Shown here: positions 55,466 through 64,000 of the stretch, one piece after another
How positions within the stretch are numbered: position 1 is the first letter of the stretch
How the letters are laid out: every line of letters starts with the position of its first letter
Assembly (NCBI RefSeq): GCF_000143415.4
Contig: NW_003314288.1
Location: 208,002 to 272,001 of the forward strand
DNA length: 64,000 nucleotides
Direction of reading: 5' to 3'
Origin: Selaginella moellendorffii
Lineage: Eukaryota; Streptophyta; Lycopodiopsida; Selaginellales; Selaginellaceae
The notes under the pieces: generated by a model
The model's input: the letters and a program-made list of their open reading frames with translations, nothing else
Database searches by the model: none
What the model was told of the DNA's origin: nothing
Made by a program: the position numbers and the translations under genes

Positions 55466-55659
55466 TGTAAGCTCCTGAGTTTGGACTTCCCGGGAGGTCA
55501 CCCAGCCCAGTACTATTCAAACCCAATGACGCTTAACCCCAAATATCCCAAGACCCTTAACCGATTGGAAAAAGGGGTGCACTTTTATTCATGGGCCCTT
55601 TCCCTCTATATTTGAACCCTATGGACCGTCTCTCGAGTCGTTCCCTTTGGTTGCTTACA
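55466..55659 (-). repeat. TRIM 5' LTR
   Basis: 194 bp; primer site lies directly to its left. Confidence 0.87.
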
Positions 55660-56400
55660 CACGGCCACGTCCACGTCCTTGCCCTTGTCCTTGGACTCGA
55701 GTAGCAGCAGCATCAACCTCCATTGGAACAGGACCATCACTCATAGGAAGTGGAGCGGAAGGATGTGCAGCGAGAAGTGGAAGAGGCAACGTCTCATAAC
55801 GTTGTGCCAAGTGAAGAGCATTGTCAAGGGTGGCAGGAGCAAATGCATGCACAAGGCCGACAAAATTTTGACGAAGTGCTGGCCACAACATTCCTAGCTT
55901 GATCCGCTCTGACATATTGGGCTCCGCACAAAGCAAAAGACTTCGGAAACAAATGCCAAATTGCATCACCGACTCAAATGGCCCTTGGCAAAGACGATGC
56001 AATTGTTGGAAGGCATCATCACAATCGTCAGCATGTCTGAAGGCGCGTTTGAAGACGTCCGAAAGAACACTCCAATCCCTACGAGTGGCCGCACTCAATC
56101 CATTGTACCACTACAACGCCATCCCTTGGAGACACATGGGAAACTCACACAAATGTTGAGCATCATCCCAAGAATGATATGTGGCAATCACCGTGAAGTG
56201 ATCGAACCAATGGTACACATCATCCCCAAGATTCCCATGAAAGAACTCCAGCCGAATGCGAGGATTGGCACCAAGAGCAGGAGGAGTTGGACCACGTGCT
56301 GTGAATGCCGCCATCAATTGAGTTATTGCAAGCGCATAGCATCAAGCAATTGGACCAATTGCTGCTCTAGAGTCGAAGAAGGAGATTGCTGATCTGCCAT
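55660..56400 (-). pseudogene. gypsy-3 gag
   Basis: ATG at 56400 starts MADQQSPSSTLEQQLVQLL, a frameshift follows near 56325, then MAAFTARGPTPPALGANPRI, FFHGNLGDDVYHWFDHF and, after a TAG at 56113-56111, SAATRRDWSVLSDVFKRAF to a basic GQGQGRGRGR linker. This is a Retrotrans_gag type capsid. It continues beyond the TRIM as the zinc knuckle. Confidence 0.8.
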
Positions 56401-56624
56401 GAAGACGGATAAAGAAAGAGCAAAAGAAGAGAAATGACAAAAAAACGAGAAGGAAATGGGAGATCTAGATAATGCAAAAAGCTAGATCTAAACCAAAATC
56501 CTGAAAAGGAAGAACAAAAGAAAGGAAATGGAAAAAGCTAGATCTAGATGATGCAAAAGTTAAATGTAAACCAAAATCCCAAATTCAAGCACTCCTCAAG
56601 GACAATCAATGTGAGTGCTTGGAA
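56401..56624 (-). other. gypsy-3 leader with a 9-bp inverted repeat at the primer position
   Basis: No initiator-tRNA site is visible next to the 5' LTR. Instead CAAGCACTC (56586-56594) and GAGTGCTTG (56613-56621) can pair. The rest (56401-56580) is a purine-rich leader. Confidence 0.55.
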
Positions 56625-56784
56625 TATGGAAAAGGAATACAGAAATGTGCATATCAATTAGCCCAAAAACCCTAGTTTATATACAGGAGCGAGTGGTCCG
56701 GATTGAAACTAATTCGACGGCTATCAAAATCCCACTATGTTAATATTAGTATACGGCATTGTAGCCGTACACTTGGCCCTCACA
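56625..56784 (-). repeat. gypsy-3 5' LTR
   Basis: Partner of 51227-51385; its inner end is TATGG where the other copy has TGTG, so the terminal TG is mutated. Confidence 0.82.
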
Positions 56785-56788
56785 TAAG

Positions 56789-57271
56789 TAAATTAAATAA
56801 GAATAAAAAATTTATCGAATAATATCTCATTAATTGTTGCAGCTTATATTGCTGCTACGTGATCGATCTGTTTTGGCATGCTGGGCATGCCCAAGAGATT
56901 GTCAAGAGCCTGCCAGTGAGAAGTGTAGTATTTACGACTTTGATTAATGTTGCAGGTGACTTGAGGCGGCTGTACCTAGTGTGTGGTCGAAATGGAAGAC
57001 AAAGTATGAGGTTCGTGTTTGGTATATTAGCATCAAAGTTCTATGGAACTTTGAATCAAACTCTTGTAAAGTTTTGGCAAATCTAGAAAAGGAATGCTAG
57101 AGTGACTTTGGAGATAAGGATTTGAAGGGTTGGAGAAGCATGATAGAAAAAAAAAGAACGGAACCACTTTTACTGGACTAACTTTCAAATATTCTTCCAG
57201 AGATGAGAAATAAGCGAAGCCGTCCCAAGACAACTCTCCAGCCTCCATCTAACATTTTGTGCTGCCTCGAG
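56789..57271 (+). other. PPR 3' flank, PPR tail remnant and CRP upstream region
   Basis: 56855-56960 reads MIDLFWHAGHAQEIVKSLPVRS, counterpart of the PPR tail at 48300-48440. 56985-57270 is the class A promoter block, inverse of 34040-34270. Shows that the locus on both sides of gypsy-3 was continuous. Confidence 0.6.
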
Positions 57272-57280
57272 CTATAAATA
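57272..57280 (+). promoter_or_regulatory. TATA box of class A CRP gene
   Basis: CTATAAATA 70 bp upstream of the ATG at 57350, followed by CGAGCCCCTCCTGCC. Confidence 0.65.
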
Positions 57281-57349
57281 CGAGCCCCTCCTGCCTCACA
57301 GACCTCTCTAATATACAAGCCTACTTGATCTTAGTCTGAGCAGCAAATC

Positions 57350-57529
57350 ATGGAGAACAAGGCTTTCTTGGTGATGTTTTTGGCGCTTGCCATGTTTGTG
57401 ATGATGCTGGCCATGGGCGTAGACGTGGGAGGAATCGCAAAGGCTGCTGCCCAGCGCTGCCAGTCGGGGTGGTATTGGTATGACAACAGCTGCCACCGTT
57501 GCCAGAGGTGTTGGGTCTGGCGCAACTGA
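57350..57529 (+). CDS. Class A cysteine-rich secreted peptide, short form (59 aa)
   Basis: Signal peptide MENKAFLVMFLALAMFVMML... and core QRCQSGWYWYDNSCHRC, tail QRCWVWRN. Like 29609 it lacks the 18 bp that encode the fourth cysteine, but a G-to-T change turns glycine into cysteine (GGT to TGT), so four cysteines are present again with a changed spacing, C-x10-C-x2-C-x2-C. Whether that restores a disulfide is untested. A MKNM-type copy follows at 58007 on the same strand. Confidence 0.68.
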   Translation: MENKAFLVMFLALAMFVMMLAMGVDVGGIAKAAAQRCQSGWYWYDNSCHRCQRCWVWRN

Positions 57530-58006
57530 AACCTCCCGTTTCAAGGGGTAAGCCCAACTTAAGAGTCAGCATCATAATTCTTCTGAACTCATCATTCTGC
57601 AGTGCCAGGGTCTGGAAAGAAGAATAAAAGAACATTGATTGCATGAGATCCAACGATAATATAGAAACTGTCCAGGCCTTGATAAAAATCTCTATTTCCC
57701 ATCTGGATTCATAGCTTCATTTCAGGAGTTTACTTCATTTTGACTCCAGGCCTGCCGACTGAGCTTTTCTTGTGTGGCACTTTTACTTCCTTCTTCGTGT
57801 TGCAAACTTCGTTCTATTCCCAGTGGCCCCAGCATTATAGAAGAGAGAAGGAATTGACAAACATGGAACAACTAACTTTCAAATATTCAAGATGCCTTCC
57901 CAAGAGCATTCTAGCGTCTTGAGCTATAACTATGATGGGGATCACAGATCAAACCACTTCTCTCCAGTATACTAGAGCTTGTTTCTCTTAGTTTTTGCAG
58001 CAAATC
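57530..58006. other. Intergenic, inverse of 26410-26860
   Basis: Shares the class A 3' flank (GGGGTAAGCCCAACTTAAGA) and the upstream region of the MKNM-type gene. The TATA-like element here (GAGCTATAACTATG) is degenerate. Confidence 0.5.
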
Positions 58007-58114
58007 ATGAAGAACATGGGCCCATGGTTTGTTGTGATGATGCTGACCATGGGAGTGGATATGGGAGAAATCGCAACCGTTGCTGCCTGGTACTGGTATG
58101 ACCGATGCCCTTGA
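58007..58114 (+). pseudogene. MKNM-type CRP gene (35 aa), probably truncated
   Basis: Reads MKNMGPWFVVMMLTMGVDMGEIATVAAWYWYDRCP and stop when taken in two parts: residues 1-20 are signal-like and residues 28-32 keep the WYWYD core of class A, but only one cysteine remains. The reading frame is short and the cysteine ladder is lost, so it is either a relic or a diverged member. Counterpart of 26208-26402. Confidence 0.5.
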
Positions 58115-58559
58115 TGATGGCATTGATATGTCACAACCAGAGAGCTATAAGCTCCTCTGTGTGGTGGTTTCAGAGATCTTTTGCAAACTTTTGGCTACAA
58201 CTCACTGTGTGTTCTGGAGTTGCATGGCCGAAATGAAAGATTAATGAATCAGGGATTTCTATTGTATTCAAAGCCATAATAAATAGACTAGTGTGGATAA
58301 GTTCTAACTCAAACGGTTACTTTTTTCTCTCCTTTTTCTTCATAGTTGTTGTTTCTTTCTTTCTTGGCTGTTTCTTGGTTTTCTTTTTTGCTTGTAGTTG
58401 CTTCTAGTTTTTTTTGGTGCTTATGTGTTTCTTTTGCAGTAGCAATAGCTTGAATAACACTTGTGAATTCTGGACTTCTTAAACCAATCCCACTACTAAC
58501 TTGCACCATTGGTATAAATAAAAAATGATATTATGCTCTTACAAATAATTTTGCATGAA
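58115..58559. other. Intergenic without recognised gene
   Basis: 58115-58310 is the inverse of 26080-26290. 58310-58470 is T-rich (CTTTTTCTTC repeats). Confidence 0.5.
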
Positions 58560-60342
58560 AGAATGCCACTTTGTATGCTTGCGCTGTTCACACTGCTCAG
58601 TTTAAAGCTCAAATGAACCCTCTAGGAAACAAAGCCACAACCTTGACTGGGAAGTGCTTTCACCTTGATTTGGTTGCTCAGGCTGTTCAGAAAGTTTGGG
58701 ATGCTCAAGCTGGTTGGGCTGATTGCTTGGTTGCTGCTTGGGCTGCACTGTATGGATCTCAGGCAGCTTGGGTTGCATTGGATGGACCTCAGACTTCTCA
58801 GGGTACACTAGATCCTTATGCTAGTTTGTGATTGAGGTTGCTGCTTGGCTTTCTAGCCCCGAGTCTCCAAATTGTTTCCAAAATCTGGTTCAAAGTCGTT
58901 GAAAGATGCTGTGTGGAGTGTACTCAGCCCAAAGTGAGTGTTCATGGCATTTTTGTTCAACAGTCACAAACCACTTGCTCTGAATCCGTTAGAGCCATAG
59001 CCATGGCTCTGCTGGATAATTGCAATTAACTTTGTGTCCAAGATGCCCAAAAGTGTGTTCATCCACGCACTGTCAAAGTAATGCTTGTAGGGGTCGACGT
59101 TCAAAGACTGCACGTGGTGAGAAGTGTGTGTGGCTACGTCCACGCCTAACAGTCTTGCTGTTCCCAGGGCAAGCTTGGTCACATAAGACTTGTGGCCATC
59201 AAGATGAGAGTTTGTGGGCAAGCATCCACCAGGGATTGATTTCATAAAGTGTTCAAGCTGAAGTGGCCATAGATTGTTCGTCATTCAAGCTTTCTTACCG
59301 ATGGCAAATGCAGCTCCCACTCACTGCAGCATTCACCACCACTAGAACAATCATGTGCTCAGTGTTGTTTGGTACAACTCAGTAGCAGGTCGGGCAGCCA
59401 AAACTTTGACACCTCCAGAAAAATTGGCTCAGACACTGGTTTCATCAACATTCCAGATGTGATTTGGCTCATAACTTCTTGCATCGTAAGATGCATCAAG
59501 ATTCTCATAGAATCGTGACACAACTTCTTTGCTCAAGAACTTTGCACTGCTACTGATCTTTGGGTGCCTTTTCATAAAGCTATTGCTCCACTTTTGGCTC
59601 GGTCCTGTGTCTGTCCAGGTAGTTACAGCTTTGCAGCTTCTTTCACCTAATTCATGGTCAGCGGATAAACCAATCTCTGCTCGTGTTTCACCATGGCAAC
59701 AAGACTACCTTCTCCGTTGGATGTAAGAAGTGTGGGTGGGCCTGGGAGCCCCTTGCTACGTCCACCTTGAATTTGTAAGCTGTTTCTCTCTTAGACGAGT
59801 TTCCATCTTTCACGATTTGAATGGCTTGCTTCATTAATTCCTCGTTCCAGTTTCTAGTATACCCTATCTGCTTCTGAGCACATGCTTTGGTAGCAGGTTG
59901 ACTTGCTATAGATGCCTGGAAACAACATGGAAATACAGCAGAGAAGTAAGTTGCACTTCGTTTTCTTTTAACCTGACCATCTTTTACCTTTGCAGGTCCG
60001 GGACATTGGCTTTCACTGACATGAGCTGCCTGACAAATTTTCTGCACAACGGGCTGGAAAGTGGTTCAGTTAAGACCTCAGAGGACGCTACACACTTATA
60101 GTGTACCTCTGGATGCAGTGACGAACGGGATAGCCTCCAGGAGCTACAAGTGTTTGCACACGAGCTCTTGGAAATAATGTTCTTTTGCTCTTTGGTACAC
60201 CGGTTGGTTGCTGTACCTTTTGGACCAGCCAAGGAAGTATCGTGAGATTTCCTTAGAGTATGCATGCTGTGCTGGCTGAGATTTGCAGTTGATGTAAGAT
60301 TTACTGTTACATCATGTAACAGTAAATCTTGTGATAGGATCT
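58560..60342 (-). pseudogene. pogo-like transposon relic 3, with HTH domain
   Basis: The most complete copy. 59987-59916 has intron-like ends (GTAAAAG to CCAG). The next stretch, near 59870-59720, reads YTRNWNEELMKQAIQIVKDG and SSKRETAYKFKV, the psq-type helix-turn-helix of pogo transposases, then HPTEKVVLLPW. The DDE part follows in broken frames: NVDETSV-like near 59450, LDGHKSYVTKLALGTARLLG (59200) and HTSHHVQSLNVDPYKHYF, with MNTLLGILDTKLIAIIQQS. A Q/P-rich tail ends the protein (58602-58808: QPKQQPSNQPNQLEHPK). Several stops and frameshifts. Confidence 0.78.
60296..60330. repeat. Near-perfect palindrome at the pogo relic end
   Basis: 17-bp arms (AAGATTTACTGTTACAT and its complement) around a single C. 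Only this copy of the element has it. Confidence 0.85.
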
Positions 60343-60690
60343 AGAAAACACAAAAGAAAGAAATGCTTTCCTTTTTACAAGAATGTTCTTACCTCAAGAT
60401 TCTATGCGTTCTTTTCGGTTTCAGCTTGATGAATAGCCAAGCTTAACAAATCGCTTCCTTCTACTGTTTTCTGATCTCTAGAGATGAAATAGAGAAATGG
60501 AATGAGTTCTAAATGGCTAGATTTCTGAGTGAAATAAGCGATCAACTCTTGTATGACACTGAGATCCATCATAAAACCTTTCATGCCAATGAAACCCCGT
60601 GTGATTCTGCATTTTACCTCATGGAAACCGCCAAAAATTGCCACGTGATTTTACATTTTACTCACGATTTATGAGTTTTTTCACTAAATC
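60343..60690. other. Intergenic without recognised gene
   Basis: AT-rich, short frames only; 60640-60690 leads into the MKNM-like relic. Confidence 0.45.
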
Positions 60691-60837
60691 ATGAAGAACA
60701 TGGCATGGTTGCTTCTGGCGCCTGCCATGGTTTTGATGCTGGCCATGGGAGAGGATGTGGGAGAAACCTCAACGGTTTGTTGCTTGGTATTAGTTCCTTT
60801 TCTTATAATGCTGGGACACCACAACAACACTAAATGA
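60691..60837 (+). pseudogene. MKNM-type CRP relic (48 codons)
   Basis: ATG 60691 starts MKNMAWLLLAPAMVLMLAMG then EDVGETSTVCCLVLVPF and a stop. The signal-like start and the (G)VDVGE signature match the other members, but the WYWYD core has been replaced. Confidence 0.5.
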
Positions 60838-61479
60838 AGCTGTGAATCCAGATGAGTAAAGACAACACTTTTTGTTTTTTCACAGTTTATAATATTTATT
60901 ATTGTTGAACTCATGCATTACCGCGCGTCCACGCGTTGCTATAGACTTCACTGCCACTAAAAAGAACAAAAATCCAAATAAACAGTTGGATCTTGACGAT
61001 CTTTAGAAGAGAAGTGTGTGTTTCATTTCATTTTCGATCGAGAGAGGGTGTATGTAGTTGCTAGACTGTCTTGGGAAAGAGATCAAATTCGTTGAAAAAC
61101 TTGTCTCCACAGCTGCGTCATATTTCCATCTTGTTGCTTATCCAAGTACCAGGTCGAGACTAAGAAGGCACAACTTTTGACAAAAAAAGAAAAATAGTTT
61201 ATTTCATATTGTGAGGTCCAAGTGTATGGCTAGATCGCTTTACACCCATGGATAGATTGACTCGAGATTTCTTAGTTGGCTTTCTTTCTTTTTTATTTTT
61301 CATGTTCTAAATTTTCTTGTCATTCTGGTCATTGCGAACGTTCAACAACTTTCCAGAAAACACTGACATTTTCAGGGCATGAAAATTTCAAACACATCAC
61401 AGAAGGCTCATAGGACTCCAAAACATTTTCATTCACTCTTATTCTCTATATCTCATCCACGCTGTCAACCCAAATTTTC
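60838..61479. other. Intergenic block shared with 32700-33300 and 36530-37060
   Basis: Shared stretches TTGCTATAGACTTCACTGCCA, TGGATCTTGACGATCTTTAG and CATTTCATTTTCGATCGAG (each cited in part). No gene seen. Confidence 0.5.
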
Positions 61480-61510
61480 ACGATTCGAAATGCTCCCGTG
61501 GTTCTTCCAG

Positions 61511-61645
61511 GGCAAACTTTGGCGATTCTCAGCGGATGCAGCGGCTGCCATTTCTCCTTGCTGGCATTGATGGGATCTCCGTACAATTGCATTGCATGCG
61601 GCGAAGACCATTCCAGTAACATCCTCCGTGGTAGCGCTTGGCCAT
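61511..61645 (-). pseudogene. Class B CRP, degenerate
   Basis: Reads MAKRYHGGCYWNGLRRMQCN, then after a frameshift a short tail with RNGSRC. Compared with 30.1 kb, cysteines 1 and 2 are lost (C to Y, C to R). It lies downstream of the class A gene at 62173, same strand. Confidence 0.55.
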
Positions 61646-61993
61646 ACCGGATTGATCGATTGACAAGAGTCGATTGGAGCATCACAACCAGGCCCAGGCA
61701 CACCTAGCGGTGGGAGTGGAGCATCACCTAGGCAGCGATTGATTGATTGAAAATCGAGGGATTTGGAGAGAGAGGAGGAGAAAGAGAGGTTCAGATATTT
61801 TATATCAAGGCCTGGACAATTTATATATTATTGCTGGAACTCATGCAATGCCATCCAGCATTGCACGATACAGAAAACACATTATCAGTGTCTTTATTCC
61901 TGTTTCCAGACCTTCGGCACTGCAGAATGATGAAATCAAAGGCAATTACGATGCTGATTCTTAACTTGGGCTTACCCCGTGAAACGAGAGGTT
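61646..61993. other. Intergenic between class B and class A copies
   Basis: Collinear with 30020-29800 (inverse) and 37230-37490: class B leader, then the 3' flank of the class A gene. No further gene. Confidence 0.5.
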
Positions 61994-62173
61994 TCAGTTG
62001 CGCCAGACCCAACCCCTCGGGCAACGGTGGCAACTATTGTCATACCAATACCACCCCGACTGGCAGCGCTGGGCAGCAGCCTTTGCGATTCCTCCCACGT
62101 CCACGCCCATGGCCAGCATCATCACAAACATGGCGAGCGCCAAAAACAACACCAACAAAGCCTTGTTCTCCAT
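61994..62173 (-). CDS. Class A cysteine-rich secreted peptide, short form (59 aa)
   Basis: Signal peptide MENKALLVLFLALAMFVMML... and core QRCQSGWYWYDNSCHRC, tail PRGWVWRN. It has the same 18-bp loss as 29609 and 57350 and therefore three cysteines, and a Q to P change after the third. The start at 62173 is fixed by alignment; the frame is open further upstream to 62359 but that is the promoter. Paired with a class B relic downstream. Confidence 0.65.
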   Translation of the reverse strand: MENKALLVLFLALAMFVMMLAMGVDVGGIAKAAAQRCQSGWYWYDNSCHRCPRGWVWRN

Positions 62174-62234
62174 GATTTGCTGACAGACTAAGAGAAGAGA
62201 GAAGTGGTTTGATCTGTGAGGCAGGAGGGGCTCA

Positions 62235-62243
62235 TATTTATAG
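62235..62243 (-). promoter_or_regulatory. TATA box of class A CRP gene
   Basis: CTATAAATA on minus, 62 bp upstream of the ATG at 62173. Confidence 0.65.
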
Positions 62244-62639
62244 CTCGAGGCAGCACACAATGCTTTAATGGATTCTACAGAGTTGTCTTGGGACGGCATC
62301 GGTTGGTCCTTATACTGCTGGGATCCACATAATATCTCATGCGCTCTCCAACCCTTCAAATGAGGGTCCTTACATGATTTGTTTACACTCTAGCTCAACA
62401 AAATCGCCATTCCTCTTCTACCGTTGCTAAAATTTAACAAGCTCATACTACAAGCTTGGAGATAGAGAAAGCCATGGAATTTAGCTCGAAAGATCCTAGC
62501 GTTTGAAGCGACACGAGTTCTTGTAAGACCTTCGGCCTGTGTATGGGCTGGAGTTGTTGACACTCTTCAGTTATGTCGTCTCTTTGTCTCCATGCTCTCT
62601 CGGTCATCTGTCCATACTGCTATGACTGAATCTCAGTGA
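62244..62639. other. Intergenic block shared with 37770-38360
   Basis: Collinear with that block; no gene seen. Confidence 0.5.
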
Positions 62640-63680
62640 TTAGCGGCGTCTATTCATCAGCACCACCAACAGTGGCAGCAGCAGCATGAGCATGCCTATC
62701 GTGGCAGCCCATTTCAATTTTGCCCCCAATTACTTTGCCCAAATCCAACAGAAACTCTCCCTATGCCCTGCAATGCATGGCTGAGGCCAAAGCATATGTC
62801 CTATGTGGCATGGTGATTATGGTACTAGGCCTGACCCATCGGACGGAAATGCCACTATCACCCAAGTGGAGAGATTGCAGTAAGTGGATTAACGGTTATG
62901 CCTGAGCTCTGAGCCCACCCCAAGCTCCTCCACCCTCTTCGCATTGTCACGAGACAGTGTTTTGTAGCTTTTGCGCGTGGGTATTGGGAGAGTGATTGCT
63001 GGATGGGGATTTTGTTCTCACAACAGATGCCCAGGGTGGCAGTTGCTGATAGTGCAGCTCTTCACTAGTCTTCAAAAAGCAGAGGGGGAGAACAGAGGAC
63101 TTGCTGACCTATATTGGCATAGTCTATTAAGGCATGTGCTGCAAGCACATGTTTGCCAGCACGTGATGCTCCACCATTTTTATAAGGCATCTTGATGCCT
63201 TTTGTGACACTATTAGAGGCCATGCGCATATCCCACCACCTGCTATGAGAGATGGCCAAATTTCCACAATTATGAGGTAGGCAAATGCTGAGAGCTGCAA
63301 CTTATGAAGCCCCTTTGCTTTCCTTGGGTGTTGAGAGCTTTTTGCCACTGTCTAGACAACCAGGAAACATCTTTGATTTTGAGGGGAATATGAGAGACTT
63401 AGCTCTAAATGCCCTCTTTCTCCTGGCAAATGGTGGTCTACAGCTAGTGGGGGTATGTGACAATGCCTAGTGTGCATCTCTAGCACCAGCTGCCATGTGG
63501 TATGTCATGTAACAACACAACATCAATTGGGTCATCCAAACTATTGTAGTCTACTTGACCACTAGAAGCTTGGAGAATGAGAGGCATAGTTTCAGCAATT
63601 AGTCACTCTAGGGATTTGATGGGAATTATGCGAGTTTTGTATGGAATGACATTTATGTATCCTCATGAAATGTATCAAAC
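62640..63680 (+). repeat. Repeat R, copy 2, uninterrupted
   Basis: Homologous to 38360-39247 plus 43945-44000. The position that corresponds to the copia-1 insertion reads CGAGTTTTGTATGGAATGAC near 63631, without any insertion. The coding frame seen in copy 1 is broken here by several frameshifts. Confidence 0.65.
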
Positions 63681-64000
63681 TAAGTTGTATAACTAGCCAC
63701 TGAATCATTAGAAATGGATTTAGGTGATCTAAGAAGAAAATAAGATCATTGAAGATGCAAATTATATATTGTAAAGAATATTGAGTGCTTTGTGAATTTA
63801 TGTTGGGAGTTATAGGCAAACTTTGCAGAATATTGATGAGAGATAAATAATAAAGATATTATTCCAATGTCTAGATTGTACACTCCAATTATTCATCTAT
63901 TTGAGGATGATGGGAGGTGGAAATCTTACTTGTATTATAGAGTAATTGAAGTATTTATTGCCAAAAGTTGGAGATGAAATATAGTCATAAATCACTTACA
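63681..64000. other. AT-rich end of window without recognised gene
   Basis: Only short frames; no match to the repeats described above. Confidence 0.5.

Larger units (their letters stand above)
55067..55659 (-). mobile_element. TRIM element inside gypsy-3 gag
   Basis: 593 bp: LTRs 55067-55260 and 55466-55659, 194 bp each and about six differences by eye, with TGTAAGCTCC and GCTTACA ends. The internal 205 bp have no coding capacity; the primer site next to the right LTR reads TGTTATCAGAGG on minus (one change from the iMet form). Flanks catgg (55062-55066) and cacgg (55660-55664) are a target duplication with one change. Confidence 0.88.
51227..56784 (-). mobile_element. gypsy-3, decayed Ty3/gypsy element
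   Basis: LTRs of about 159 bp (51227-51385, 56625-56784) that differ at roughly 13-15 sites by eye, polypurine tract beside the left LTR, target duplication taag (51223-51226 and 56785-56788). Gag, protease, RT, RNase H and integrase are recognisable with at least six stops. It lies 90 bp downstream of PPR copy 3 and contains a TRIM. Confidence 0.88.

Overview
The window is nuclear DNA of a vascular plant. The gene content (intronless PLS-type pentatricopeptide repeat genes in several decaying copies, compact Ty3/gypsy and Ty1/copia elements, a TRIM family) fits a lycophyte such as Selaginella moellendorffii best; this is an inference from gene style, not proven. No tRNA, rRNA or CRISPR array was recognised.

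Bases 1 to about 25 kb are one nest of transposable elements. An old copia relic (copia-3, minus strand) lies at the bottom: its gag starts near 24.99 kb and its protease to pre-integrase coding runs off the left edge at 160-1. A chromodomain gypsy element (161-19058) sits in its protease. That element holds a coding-free LARD-like relative with the same LTR family (1299-9813, TSD ccctt), a TRIM inside its chromodomain (10356-10922) and a compact LTR-B element inside gag (15195-17647). The LARD holds a solo LTR-B in its right LTR (7132-8678, TSD ccttt). A separate, almost complete gypsy element (gypsy-2, 19495-24398, TSD gtttt) interrupts the copia-3 gag.

Bases 26-39 kb and 47-63.7 kb carry a segmentally duplicated host locus. 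Its two components are (i) a family of tiny secreted cysteine-rich peptides (CRP): six intact class A genes, four class B relatives, three MKNM-type members and several frameshifted relics; and (ii) a 592-residue PPR gene (48469-50247, intact) with three damaged paralogues (27.4-28.9, 34.5-36.1 and the inverted copy at 50.4-51.1 kb). Along the PPR strand the order is normally PPR, then class A CRP, then a class B or MKNM CRP. The CRP family, with a repeated C-x8-10-C-x2 cysteine ladder, a W/R-rich mature part, a conserved TATA box and only synonymous change in the mature part of the full-length copies, is the most likely previously undescribed system here.

Younger elements are scattered through this host locus: copia-1 with 119-bp LTRs (39253-43939, TSD agttt), a 5'-end copia-2 relic (45888-47860), gypsy-3 (51227-56784) with its own TRIM (55067-55659), and three relics of a pogo-like DNA transposon (31.1-32.1, 44.6-45.9, 58.6-60.3 kb). 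Most nonsense codons in these relics can be explained by C-to-T (or G-to-A) transitions, as expected from deamination of methylated cytosine.
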